DNA of 64,000 nucleotides from CAVXFB01 sp963760935 (GTDB lineage Bacteria; Planctomycetota; Planctomycetia; Pirellulales; Thermoguttaceae), in assembly GCA_963760935.1 (NCBI GenBank), contig CAVXFB010000008.1:806001-870000 (forward strand), read 5' to 3'. The position numbers and the translations under genes are program-made. Below are positions 36,931 through 46,300 of the stretch, in pieces (within the stretch, counting starts at the first letter, position 1; every line of letters begins with the position of its first letter). Below the pieces are notes generated by a model. It did no database searches, had not been told where the DNA came from, and worked only from the letters and a program-made list of their open reading frames with translations.

Positions 36931-38031
36931 ATGCAGGCCACGCTCGCCGAGCTCGCCGCGCTAGTCGATGGGCAGATTATCGGCGATGGCCGGTTAATGA
37001 TTTGCGGGGCCGCCATATTGGCAGATGCGGGGCCCGGTCATATTACGCTGGTGGACCACTCGGAGAAGAACCAGCATCTCGAGAAATGCCAGGCGGCGGC
37101 TGTCGTGGCCCCGCGCACGTTTGCACCGGACAACATTCCGGTGATCCAAGTCGAGGACGTGCATCGCGCCTTCGCCATCATCGTTAGCCATTTTTGCCCA
37201 CCGCGCTCGGCCTCGCGACTCGGAATCAGTCCGCTAGCATCCGTCAGCCCAACCGCGGAGATCGGCCCGGATGTCGACATCTATCCTTTTGCCACCATCG
37301 GCGAGCACGTCACGATTGGCCGCGGCGCTACGATTCACTCGGGCGTTCACATCATGTCCGGCTCGCAGATCGGCGAGGACGTGACGATATTTCCCAATTC
37401 CGTCTTATACGAGAACACGACGGTCGGAGCACGCTGCCTGATTCACGCCAATGCCATCCTCGGAGCGTATGGTTTTGGATATGGGTTCGCCGACGGTCGG
37501 CACGTGCTCTCGGCTCAGCTCGGCAATGTGGTGCTGGGGCCGGACGTCGAGGTCGGCGCCGGGACGACGATCGATCGTGGCACATACGGTCCGACGTCGA
37601 TCGGCGAAGGAACCAAGATCGACGATCTGGTAATGGTGGCGCACAACTGCCGCATCGGTCGGCATAATATGCTCTGCTCGCAGGTGGGAATCGCCGGCAG
37701 CACGACCACGGGCGATTACGTGGTAATGGCTGGGCAAGTAGGCGTTCGCGACCACGTGCACATCGGCGATCGAGCCGTGTTGGGGGCGATGTCCGGCGTG
37801 ACCAACGACGTGCCGGACGACAGCCGCATAATCGGCATTCCGGCCACTCCGGAGCGCGAGCAGAAGATCAAGCAAGCGGCCCTCAGCAAGCTGCCCGAGA
37901 TGCGTCGCGAGCTAAAGAAACTGCAACGTCTGGCCGCGACGATCGTCAAGCGACTCGGCCTCGACGGCGAATGCCTTGTGAGCGACGAAACGGCGGATCG
38001 CGAAAGCGACGACCAACGGGCAGTGGCGTGA
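36931..38031 (+). CDS. lpxD: UDP-3-O-acylglucosamine N-acyltransferase
   Basis: Adds the second acyl chain in lipid A synthesis. 366 residues from ATG 36931 (AAAGGA upstream); the frame is open to 36853. The N-terminal domain MQATLAELAALVDGQIIGDG and ITLVDHSEKN is followed by left-handed beta-helix hexapeptides (IGEHVTIGRGATIHSGVHI, VEVGAGTTIDRGTYGPTSIG) with the catalytic His in VMVAHNCRIG. The C-terminal helix is longer than usual. Followed after 42 bases by lpxI, another lipid A gene, so the pair probably forms an operon and indicates an LPS-type outer membrane. Confidence 0.94.
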   Translation: MQATLAELAALVDGQIIGDGRLMICGAAILADAGPGHITLVDHSEKNQHLEKCQAAAVVAPRTFAPDNIPVIQVEDVHRAFAIIVSHFCPPRSASRLGISPLASVSPTAEIGPDVDIYPFATIGEHVTIGRGATIHSGVHIMSGSQIGEDVTIFPNSVLYENTTVGARCLIHANAILGAYGFGYGFADGRHVLSAQLGNVVLGPDVEVGAGTTIDRGTYGPTSIGEGTKIDDLVMVAHNCRIGRHNMLCSQVGIAGSTTTGDYVVMAGQVGVRDHVHIGDRAVLGAMSGVTNDVPDDSRIIGIPATPEREQKIKQAALSKLPEMRRELKKLQRLAATIVKRLGLDGECLVSDETADRESDDQRAVA

Positions 38032-38073
38032 GGCGCCGATTGCAGACTGCAAATTGAAACTCTGAAATTTGCA

Positions 38074-38952
38074 ATGACCGATTCCACTTCTCAGACTCCC
38101 CGTCGCGTCGGAATTATGGCTGGATGGGGACGATTGCCGCTGGCGGTGGCCGAAGCCCTGCGCCGACAGGGGTGCGAGGTTTACTGTCTGGGCACTATCG
38201 GCCACGCCGACCCGGCACTGGCGAAAATCTGCAACGACTTTCGTTGGAGCGGGCTGGCCAAGTTTGGCGGGGCCATCCGCTACTTCCGCCTCCACGGCGT
38301 GACAGAGGTCACGATGGTCGGCAAGATTTTCAAGGTGCGACTATTTGAGCGCTGGCGATGGCTAAGAAACTTTCCCGACTTGCGCACCGTTCGCATCTTT
38401 CTGCCGCATTTCCTCACGCGCCAGAAGGATTGCCGCGACGACTCGCTCCTGGGCGCGATTGTCCAGGAGTTTGCCGCCGAAGGTATTCGCATTGCGCCGG
38501 CGACTGACTACGCGCCGGAACTGCTCGTGGGCGAAGGCCAGCTTACCAGTCGCGGTCCATCGGCCTGGCAGCAGAAGGACATCGCCTTTGGCTGGAAAAT
38601 GGCCAAGGAAATCGGCCGGCTCGATATTGGCCAGAGCGTGGCCGTGAAAGACCAGGCCGTGATGGCCGTTGAGGCCGTCGAAGGGACCGACGAATGTATT
38701 CGTCGCGCCGGGCTCCTTTGTCGCTCCGGCGGATTCACGGTCGTTAAGGTTGCGAAGCCGCAGCAGGACATGCGCTTCGATGTGCCAACGATCGGCCTGG
38801 GCACTTTAGAGACGCTGCATGCGGCCGGCGGCAAAGTGTTGGCTGTTGAAGCAGGGCGCACGATCCTTCTCGATCAAGCGGCCGTGATCGAGTATGCCAA
38901 TCAGAACGGCCTGATCATCGTGGCGATTCACCAGGCACACGCGGATTGCTAA
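38074..38952 (+). CDS. lpxI: UDP-2,3-diacylglucosamine diphosphatase LpxI
   Basis: Splits UDP-2,3-diacylglucosamine to lipid X and UMP, the fourth step of lipid A synthesis; LpxI replaces LpxH in many bacteria. 292 residues. Recognised by VGIMAGWGRLPLAVAEALRR, VTMVGKIFKVRLF, DDSLLGAIVQEFAAEGI, SVAVKDQAVMAVEAVEGTDE and PTIGLGTLETLHAAGGKVLA. Directly follows lpxD. Confidence 0.93.
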   Translation: MTDSTSQTPRRVGIMAGWGRLPLAVAEALRRQGCEVYCLGTIGHADPALAKICNDFRWSGLAKFGGAIRYFRLHGVTEVTMVGKIFKVRLFERWRWLRNFPDLRTVRIFLPHFLTRQKDCRDDSLLGAIVQEFAAEGIRIAPATDYAPELLVGEGQLTSRGPSAWQQKDIAFGWKMAKEIGRLDIGQSVAVKDQAVMAVEAVEGTDECIRRAGLLCRSGGFTVVKVAKPQQDMRFDVPTIGLGTLETLHAAGGKVLAVEAGRTILLDQAAVIEYANQNGLIIVAIHQAHADC

Positions 38953-38960
38953 TCACCGCG

Positions 38961-39819
38961 CTACCCTTGGATGCCAGAGCCTTCGCCCTTTGGCCCTTTC
39001 GCAATAATCTCCCAAGCTTCCTCCGCCGTCTCGGCATATTGGAGCAGGTCGAGGTCTTGATCGGCGATCGTGCCAACGTCGGCTAGGAAGTGGAGATCGA
39101 TTACGCGCTCCCAGTAGGCTCGGCCAAAAAGCACGATCGGGATGGTTTGCATGCGACCGGTCTGGCGCAGCGTCAGGCGCATCGAACAGTTCATCGAGGG
39201 TGCCGAAGCCTCCCGGAAAAACAACCAGTCCTTTAGCCCGCAAGAGGAAGTGGAGCTTGCGCAGTGCGAAGTAGTGGAACTGGAAGCACAGCCCGGGCGT
39301 GATGTAGGGGTTTGGTTGTTGCTCGTGCGGCAGGCGGATGTTCAAGCCGACCGATTTGGCGCCGATATCGAAAGCGCCGCGGTTGGCTGCTTCCATGATG
39401 CCCGGCCCGCCGCCGGTGACGATCACATAGTCGCACGGCGGGACTTCCTGCCCTTTGGCCGAGACCAGCCGGCCGAACTCACGGGCCTTGTCGTAGTAGG
39501 AACTGAGCTCCATCAATCGTTCGGCGTGCTGAAGCTCCCGCTGCCGCATCCGATTGCCCGGCGTCTCCGCAATTGCTTGTCGCGCGTCCTCCAATCGTTG
39601 CCGGGCAGCCGATGGTTCGATAATCCGCGTGCTGCCAAAACAGACAATCGTCGAGCGGATATTTTGTTCCTTCAGGTACAATTCCGGCTTGAGCAGTTCC
39701 AACTCGATCCGCTGCGCCCGCAACTCCGGCCGATTGAAGAAGTCGACGTCGTTGTACGCCGCGAGATAGCTGGGCGACTCGAGAATCCTGGCGAGATTAT
39801 CGGCGGCTTCGTCGGTCAC
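38961..39819 (-). CDS. LOG family protein (lysine-decarboxylase-like Rossmann fold, frameshifted)
   Basis: Related to LOG cytokinin-nucleotide phosphoribohydrolases and to proteins annotated as TIGR00730. Present are STIVCFGSTRI, DYVIVTGGGPGIMEAANRGAF, the active-site PGGFGTLDELFDA, and, after a single-base shift at about 39174-39180, LTLRQTGRMQTIPIVLFGRAYW down to the stop at 38961. GTG 39819 with GGGAGA upstream is preferred; the frame is open further but overlaps the prepilin peptidase gene. About 285 residues. Likely cleaves nucleoside monophosphates; the real substrate is uncertain. Confidence 0.85.
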
Positions 39820-39836
39820 GCTTATGTTCTCCCGTG

Positions 39837-40778
39837 TCAAAGCGGAAGGAAGACGGCTGCGAATCTCGCCCAAAACAGGATCCAGACGAGCGTTGTCAGG
39901 CCTAGTATGATCGTAGGTCCGCATAAGGCCGGGGCGGGCCGTCGCGCCGCCAATCGCACGATAAGCCATACGAATGCCCGCACGATGGCCGTAACGGCGG
40001 CGATGACGAGCACGGCTTGCCAACCGAGAAAGACGCCGACGCAGATCAACGAGAAAAAGATCGATGTGGGCGACGGCGCGGACCCCACCCGCTTCGATGA
40101 ATTCTTCTTTCGAGACGCTCGCTCGCGTCGCGCCCCAATGCTCCAGATGTATAGACCGACGCCGCCCGTCAATGCACCGGCGGCGAGACCGGCCAGTCCG
40201 TCGAGGGTTCCGCTTGTCGCCTTGGGCAAATGTGTCCACATCGCCACCGGCCGCAGCCACGGCCAGAACAGCGGCGCAGCGAGGCCCACCAGCAATGCCG
40301 GCAGGTAGAGCGATCGCGGGGCCCGATTGCCGTCGTACTCGATCAGCACCGCGCACAGCAGGGTCCCGAGCAGCAGCAGATGGTAGAGAGAAATGCCGTA
40401 GGCGTGCCCCATGCTCCACTCACGAATGAGCATGTCGCCCACCATGAATGGTCGATGCGGCAGGTTCGCCCCCTCGGAAACGAACTCGACGAACGTGAGC
40501 AGCCCGAACATGCCGGCCGATACGGCTTCTACGATCGGGTATCGCGACGAGATTGGGCTGCCGCACTGTCGGCAACGGCCTCGCAACACGATCCAACCGA
40601 AGACGGGCACATTGTCGAACCAGCGGATCGGCTTGCCGCACTTCGGGCAATGCGACCCGGGATGGACGATGCTCATGCCCAGCGGCAATCGGTAGACGAC
40701 GACGTTCAAGAAACTGCCGATCACTCCGCCGATCAGAGCCATCCAGACAACAAGGATCCAGGAGGACGAGGTGGACAT
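39837..40778 (-). CDS. Prepilin-peptidase-like (A24) protein lacking the second catalytic Asp
   Basis: Polytopic membrane protein, 313 residues. It has the N-terminal methylase domain of type IV prepilin peptidases with two zinc CxxC pairs (HCPKCGKPIRWFDNVPVFGW, GRCRQCG) and GSFLNVVVYRLP. The first peptidase Asp is in AVLIEYDGNRAP. The usual second GxGD motif before the GxFLGWQAVL helix is missing: the segment reads SAPSPTSIFFSLICVGVFLG. It may therefore be a methylase-only or inactive form. It lies downstream, with ubiD in between, of the operon holding several pseudopilins, which need processing. Confidence 0.82.
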   Translation of the reverse strand: MSTSSSWILVVWMALIGGVIGSFLNVVVYRLPLGMSIVHPGSHCPKCGKPIRWFDNVPVFGWIVLRGRCRQCGSPISSRYPIVEAVSAGMFGLLTFVEFVSEGANLPHRPFMVGDMLIREWSMGHAYGISLYHLLLLGTLLCAVLIEYDGNRAPRSLYLPALLVGLAAPLFWPWLRPVAMWTHLPKATSGTLDGLAGLAAGALTGGVGLYIWSIGARRERASRKKNSSKRVGSAPSPTSIFFSLICVGVFLGWQAVLVIAAVTAIVRAFVWLIVRLAARRPAPALCGPTIILGLTTLVWILFWARFAAVFLPL

Positions 40779-40886
40779 GGTGGTGGGCGGGTGATTCGAG
40801 ATATCCCCTCTCTCTTTGCGAGAGAGGACTAAAGCCGACCCTCAATCATACCTCATCTTTCCCCCGCCTCATGTCCGCCATTTCGC

Positions 40887-42729
40887 TCAAACGATCCCGT
40901 GCAGCGGCCCGCCGGGACCAGCAAGGGCGTCGACGCGGCGTGTCACGGCCGGGTCCTCGACCAGCGGCGGGGCGTGGTGCGGCTTCTGCCGGGCATCGAT
41001 CACCAGCGAGCCGAGACATCCCCAATGTTTGTCTCGGTAAAAAAGCTCGATGCCGTAAATGTCTGTGGCCGGATTGCTCCGTGTAAACGTGGTCCACAGG
41101 AAGTTTTCCAGTGACTTGGCCGCAAAATCGCTGCGATCGACCACGACGACCAACGGAAAACTGTTGATCGCGTCGCGCCGATTGTATCGGCCGCAGAAAT
41201 CGGCCACAGCCTGATCGGGACCATTGCCCGCAGCGGCGCACGGCGGCCCTTCGACCACGAGAATGCCCGGCAAGAAGATCCGTGGCCGCTTGAAACCCAA
41301 TTCTTCGGGCATGACCAACCGGCTATCCCAGGCGACGGGCAGCGTCCGCAGCGATGGCCCGACCGCCGCGATCACTACCTTCGAGCCTTCGTTCAGCCGG
41401 CCGCCGCTATAGTCGAGCGTGTCGATGGTTGTGCACGTCTGGAAGTGCAGGTCGCGCCGCCAATCGACCCGTTCCAGCATGTGGTGGAAGAAGTCGGGCA
41501 CGCGGCGGACGTCCAGCTCGCCGTCGTCCTCGGCCGCCGCGATCCACAGATACTTTGCCAGCGACAATTGTCCGTGGCCAAGCAGGGCGTGGGCGAGCGT
41601 CAGCAGTTCTTGCGGCCGCCGTCGCTGGTCATACGGCACGTAGCGCTCGCTGCCGATGGCCAACAGCAGCGGATGCACGCCGGCCGCGTCGACGGCATGC
41701 ACGGCCCGCACACCGGGAACCTGCTTCGAGATCACCGGGCCGACCAGTTCGTGGATCAACTCGGCGAAGATCGTGTCTTCCTGCGGTGGCCGGCCGACGA
41801 CCGTAAACGGCCAGATCGCCCCTGTTCGATGGTAGACATGGTCAACGCGCATCACGGGAAAATCGTGACGCAGGCTGTAGTAGCCCAGGTGATCGCCGAA
41901 GGGTCCCTCGGGCTTCAGTTGCGATGGGTCGATGTGGCCGCTGAGGCAAAAATCGGCCTCGGCATAGATCGGTAGTTGGCCGCCGCGGCAGATCATCGGC
42001 ACGCGCCGCCCGCCCAAGACGCCGGCCAAGGCCAGCTCGCTCATGCCCTCGGGCAGCGGCATCACGGCGGCCACGGTCATTGCCGGCGGGCCGCCCACAA
42101 ACACATTGACCGGCAGCATCTCGCCGCGGCGCATGGCCGTGGCATGATGGGCCGCGATGCCGCGATGGATCTGATAGTGCAGGCCGACCTCACGGTTGAG
42201 TTCATAGGCCGAGCCGGAAAGCTGCACGCGGTACATGCCCAGGTTGCTCCGCGAAGCCGGGCTGGTCGGGGTCTTCCGTATAAACCTGCGGCAACGTGAT
42301 ATACGCCCCGCCGTCGTCGGGCCACGACTTCAACTGCGGCAACTGGCCGATCGTCGTTTCGTGGGCCAGCACCGGCCCGGTGCGCACCTTCCGCGGCCGC
42401 GTCAACAGGGCCGACCACGGGGCATTGAAATACAGCCGCGGCCGCCGCATCACATCGGCCGGATCGACCTGCAACGCCACCAACCGCTCCAGCCGCTTTA
42501 GCGCCGGGCCAAAGATATGCCGCATGCGGGCCATCGTGCCGAACAGGTTGCCCAGCATCGGAAACTGGCAGCCGACGACGTTCGTAAACAACACCGCCGG
42601 CCCGCCGGCCCGGAACACCCGCCGCTGAATTTCCGCCATCTCGAGGTTGGCATCGACCGGCGCCTCGACGCGCACCAGTTGCCCGGTGGCTTGCAAGTCG
42701 TCGACACATTGGCGGAGCGAGCGATACAT
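40887..42729 (-). CDS. UbiD-family decarboxylase (frameshifted)
   Basis: Prenylated-FMN-dependent (de)carboxylase family; in planctomycetes often labelled menaquinone/ubiquinone-type UbiD. The 5' frame (from ATG 42729: MYRSLRQCVDDLQATGQLVR, AGGPAVLF, YITLPQVYTEDP) shifts at about 42247-42256 into the frame NLGMYRVQLSGSAYELN, which continues with GPFGDHLGYYS (catalytic Glu area EGPFGDH), VGRPPQEDTIFAELIHE and GVHPLLLAIGS to 40887. About 614 residues in total. Substrate unknown. Last gene of the minus-strand run. Confidence 0.85.
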
Positions 42730-42750
42730 GGGGAGGAGAGGGATTGGGGA

Positions 42751-42875
42751 TTAGTGGCTAGTGGCTAGTGGTTAGTGGTTAGGGACTGGGGACTAGGGGT
42801 TAGGGATTGGGGATTAGGGACTAGGGACTGGGGATTGGGGGCTGGGGACTGGGGATTGGAGATTAGAGATTAGAG
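42751..42875. repeat. Heptanucleotide array (AGTGGCT / AGGGATT types)
   Basis: Almost perfect seven-base periodicity: AGTGGCT AGTGGCT, then AGTGGTT, AGGGACT, GGGGACT, AGGGATT, GGGGATT units. Similar arrays occur at 48120-48260, 49812-49925 and 52500-52680. Here it is intergenic, upstream of ubiD. Confidence 0.85.
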
Positions 42876-42893
42876 TTGGACTCCTGCGAATTC

Positions 42894-42930
42894 GTCCCCT
42901 CTCCCTTTGGGAGAGGGTTAGGGTGAGGGC
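42894..42930. repeat. CCCTCTCCCTTTGGGAGAGGG palindrome with trailing GGTGAGGG
   Basis: Palindromic unit followed by TTAGGGTGAGGG; the reverse form occurs at 52945-52982, and related ones near 40803 and 52806. A dispersed hairpin repeat of the genome. Confidence 0.7.
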
Positions 42931-42985
42931 CAACCTCTGTCCCCTGACCCCTGTCTTCTACCCACTAACCACTAACCACTAACCA

Positions 42986-43120
42986 CTAGTCCTTCCCCTT
43001 CCGCCCTTGCGTCTTCGAATGGAAGCCGGCTTTGATCTTCTGCATCTTCTTGCGCAAGTGGGGCGACTTGCTGGCCGGCATGCGGACCACGTTGTTCGTC
43101 TTGCGTTGTCGGTTGCTCAT
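42986..43120 (-). CDS. Small very basic protein (44 aa)
   Basis: An ATG frame of 44 codons. The product begins MSNRQRKTNNVVRMPASKSP and continues with HLRKKMQKIKAGF and HSKTQGRKGKD; about 17 residues are Lys, Arg or His. It lies between the large pseudopilin-operon protein and ubiD on the same strand, with repeat DNA on both sides. A clean coding-like composition inside repeat-rich DNA suggests a real gene. It looks like a small ribosome- or nucleic-acid-associated protein, but no family is recognised. Confidence 0.55.
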   Translation of the reverse strand: MSNRQRKTNNVVRMPASKSPHLRKKMQKIKAGFHSKTQGRKGKD

Positions 43121-43139
43121 CGGTCATTAGGAGTGGCTA

Positions 43140-43352
43140 GTGGCGAGTGGTCAGTGATTAGTGGATAGTATGTTGGTCCGCAAGGTGGACCCTACAGCAC
43201 TCGCCCCTCGCCGGGTGCCACGGGTGGCTTGCCCACCTGTGTTCTCTCACTGCTGGACGAGCCAGCAGTGGCACCCAACACGTTACACGTTCGTCCGACT
43301 CGCCCCTCGCCTCTCGCCCCTCGTCCCCAGCCCCTCGCCCCTCTCCTCCCCC
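43140..43352. repeat. Intergenic repeat cluster
   Basis: Contains AGTGGCTAGTGG-type heptads, then GGGTGCCACGGGTGGC with the complementary GCCAGCAGTGGCACCC (about 43214-43278), and CTCGCCCCTCG-type tracts. No gene seen. Confidence 0.55.
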
Positions 43353-46300
43353 CTACTCAATAAACCGCTTGACCAGAATCGCCTTGTCGACGTTAAGGTC
43401 CTGGCCGCGTTGGAAGCCGACCGGCAGGGTGCGGTCGAAGATATAAAAGGCCCGATGCCGATCGATTTCGCCCGTATCCGAGCCCAACTCGCGGCCAAGT
43501 TGATAGCCGTCGGGATAGACCGCCGTGCTATAACCAGCAGGGGCTGGCGTGACCTCGAAATAGCCCACCGTGATCCAGACGGCGAAGACGTTCGACCGCG
43601 TGGTGACCAGATTCCCCAGCCGCTCTAAGCCCTGGTAGCGGAAGTAGGGATTGCGATCGGTGTTGTTATATTCTTGGCCGGAGGTGAACTCGAATAGCGG
43701 ATGTCCCGCATTGGTAGGATCAGGATCCTCGCGCAGCAGCGTGGCGTTGATTTCGCGGTTATCAGCCGGTTCAAGACTTGCTACGGGCGGCACCATCAAC
43801 GCGCCGCCGGACGAGCGGAAGGGATGGGCAATTGAACTGGGGCACGTCGTGCCCGTTGGCCCATCGCGGCTGTCGAGGAACTTCTGCCAGAATGACGATT
43901 TATTCATACTTGGGAAACCACTCATTAGACCGCGCCAGACCGCGGGCATGCTGGTCCGAACGCCGTAGATCGTATTGAGGTTGATCCGGCCCGGCTCGCG
44001 ATAGGTTGAAATCTGGTTAAACGGGGGATGGAAGGCGTGGCCCGCGCCAGTAGCATAGTTTGGATTCACCTGGATTTCGGCACAGGTGAACGGCGACGGC
44101 ACGCCCACATAGTCCAACAGGCGGTGCATCTGGCTCGACGCCCCCGCCGCTTGTTCGGAAAAGAAGAAGTTCAACAGGTGCGGGAACAGCGGATCCGGAG
44201 TGCTGTACGGGTTCGACGTTGTGGCAACGTCGTACTTCAACAGCAGATCGCGTGACTTCGTTACGGGAACTTGCAGCAATTCCAGCGAATTTACGAAGGG
44301 GCGATTGTTCCACGTCAGCCACGGGAATGGAGTCTCCGGATCGCCCGCGTATATTCCCCCGACCGAGGACATTGGCCAGAATGGATCGTTGAGAAACCCC
44401 AGTGTATGGTTCAACGCCTGATTGAAGTAGTTGCCTGTTTCGGCGCTGGCTCGGGCGTATTCGCCTTGGGGCCTGCCGACGGGATGCTCTCTTGCTTCCA
44501 AACATTGTTGGCCGCACCATTATTATTTTGTCCACGCTGATGGGCGTAGAACTCGATATCTTCCATCTTGGTGGTACCGGCATGAGGATCAGTGGCGTCC
44601 GAAACGCCATTGAACGACGTCAGGTCGATGGCCATCGTGTCGACGGTGCGATAGGGGTTGTAGTCTGGGTCGGCGGCCGTATTGTTGTACGGTTTCAGCG
44701 GGTTCGCCAGGCGTTGCAGGTGAAGCACCTTGACGTTATTTACCCGCCGGTTCTGCTGGATGTATACCTTCGTTGTCGGGTTTCCAATCTTTTCGTCAGC
44801 CGGTATATCGAGGGCGGGCGACATCAGGCTGGTGGAATCGGTGAAACCGAGGGAGCCATACCCGCCATCGGGCTCCGAGATATTCAGCCGCAGCGGTTTG
44901 TTGATGATAATGGCTGTCGGCGCCTTGATTGGCAGCGCGGAAAGGTCGTTGGACGAGCCGTCGTTGTAGACGGCCACTTGGCCAGTCACGGCGGGGTTAG
45001 TGCTGGGGCGTAGTTCGATGCGCCGGGTGCCGGTGCTCGGGGCGGCGGGGTTCTCGCCCGTCTTGAAGCCGAGATATGTTGTGCTGCTCAGGAGGTCATT
45101 GGTATCGCCGGGGCCGATGACCGCATATCGGCCGGGAAGAATCGGCGCAATCACCGGCCGATTTGTAGAGCTGTCCTCGGCCGGATGGAATTTGACGTTT
45201 CCACCAGATGGCAACGTCGGACAGTCGGTCGGGCCGACAAAGTACACGGCCCGTTCGATCGCCACGGGATTGTCTGGATCATCGGGGTCCTTGCCCGACC
45301 TGGGGTGGACGATGATCAGCCTCCACACGGGCGAATCAGGGCCGCTGGTCTTCGTCAGATCGACGCCGACTTCGCCGGTGGGCGTCTTACGGCACAGTTC
45401 CATTGGCTCCGGCTCTTCGTCGGTCCATGGGTTATAGAGCTCAACGAAAAGCGAACCTTCCGGGCGGAAACGTTGGTCAAAACTGGCGTCCTTCTTGTCC
45501 GGATCCAAATTGTCCGTTGTAAGACCACCTTTCGTCTGAACATCACCGGTTTCGGCTTCAGGCGATTTATCGTCGGCAGTGTCTTCCGTTCGCCGGTCGT
45601 GGAAGGCCAGGGTTTCGCTGATCAGCAGTTCGGGCCGCTCGCAGCCCCAGACGCGCGGCGACGTTCCCGGCGTCACATTCCACGCGGTAATCGTAGCGGC
45701 CGGATTGGCGAAAGCCGGATCGTAATCGAAGGGCGTCATGATCGAGTCGCGGTCCTCGAAATCGACCACGTTGACCGCCCATTGGGCGAGGTACTTCGCC
45801 GTTGCGTCCACGCCGCCCAGTTGTGTGTTGAGACCAGCGAGATCGGAAGTCAGGCACGCCAGCACGTAGAGATAGCGGGCTTCGAGTTGCCGGGCTACAA
45901 GCGAATTGGCCGCCGCGCCAGTCGGATCGTAGCTTACGTTCGCAGAAACGGTGCCTGTAGCCGTGTTGTACAACGAGACCGTCTCGCCTGTCTCTAGCTC
46001 CGGCTCATCGACTACGCTGTTGCCATTGTCGTCGCGGCCATTGCCAAACGGCCGATTGATGTTCATCTTCAGTCCGGCCAGCAACTCCGGCGGCACCAAG
46101 TCGCTCCAGGCCGACGTAGGAATGCCTCGGTCGTTCAACAATTCGGCTATACGCTTCGTTGTGGGAACGTTGGGACCTGGCACGTCCCAACTCTCGGTCG
46201 TTGCGCTAAGGCGTCCCTTGAGCGTGCCCGACAGGCCCGGCGCTAGTTTGGCCAATCGATCGGGCAGGCTCGTCGCGTCGCGATCATAGGGCCGCAGCAG

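Noticed and set aside
39820..40419. N-terminal extension of the LOG protein frame
   Set aside because: It overlaps the prepilin-peptidase-like gene in another frame and shows shadow composition.
42751..42875. CRISPR array
   Set aside because: The period is seven bases with no spacers; it is a heptanucleotide array.
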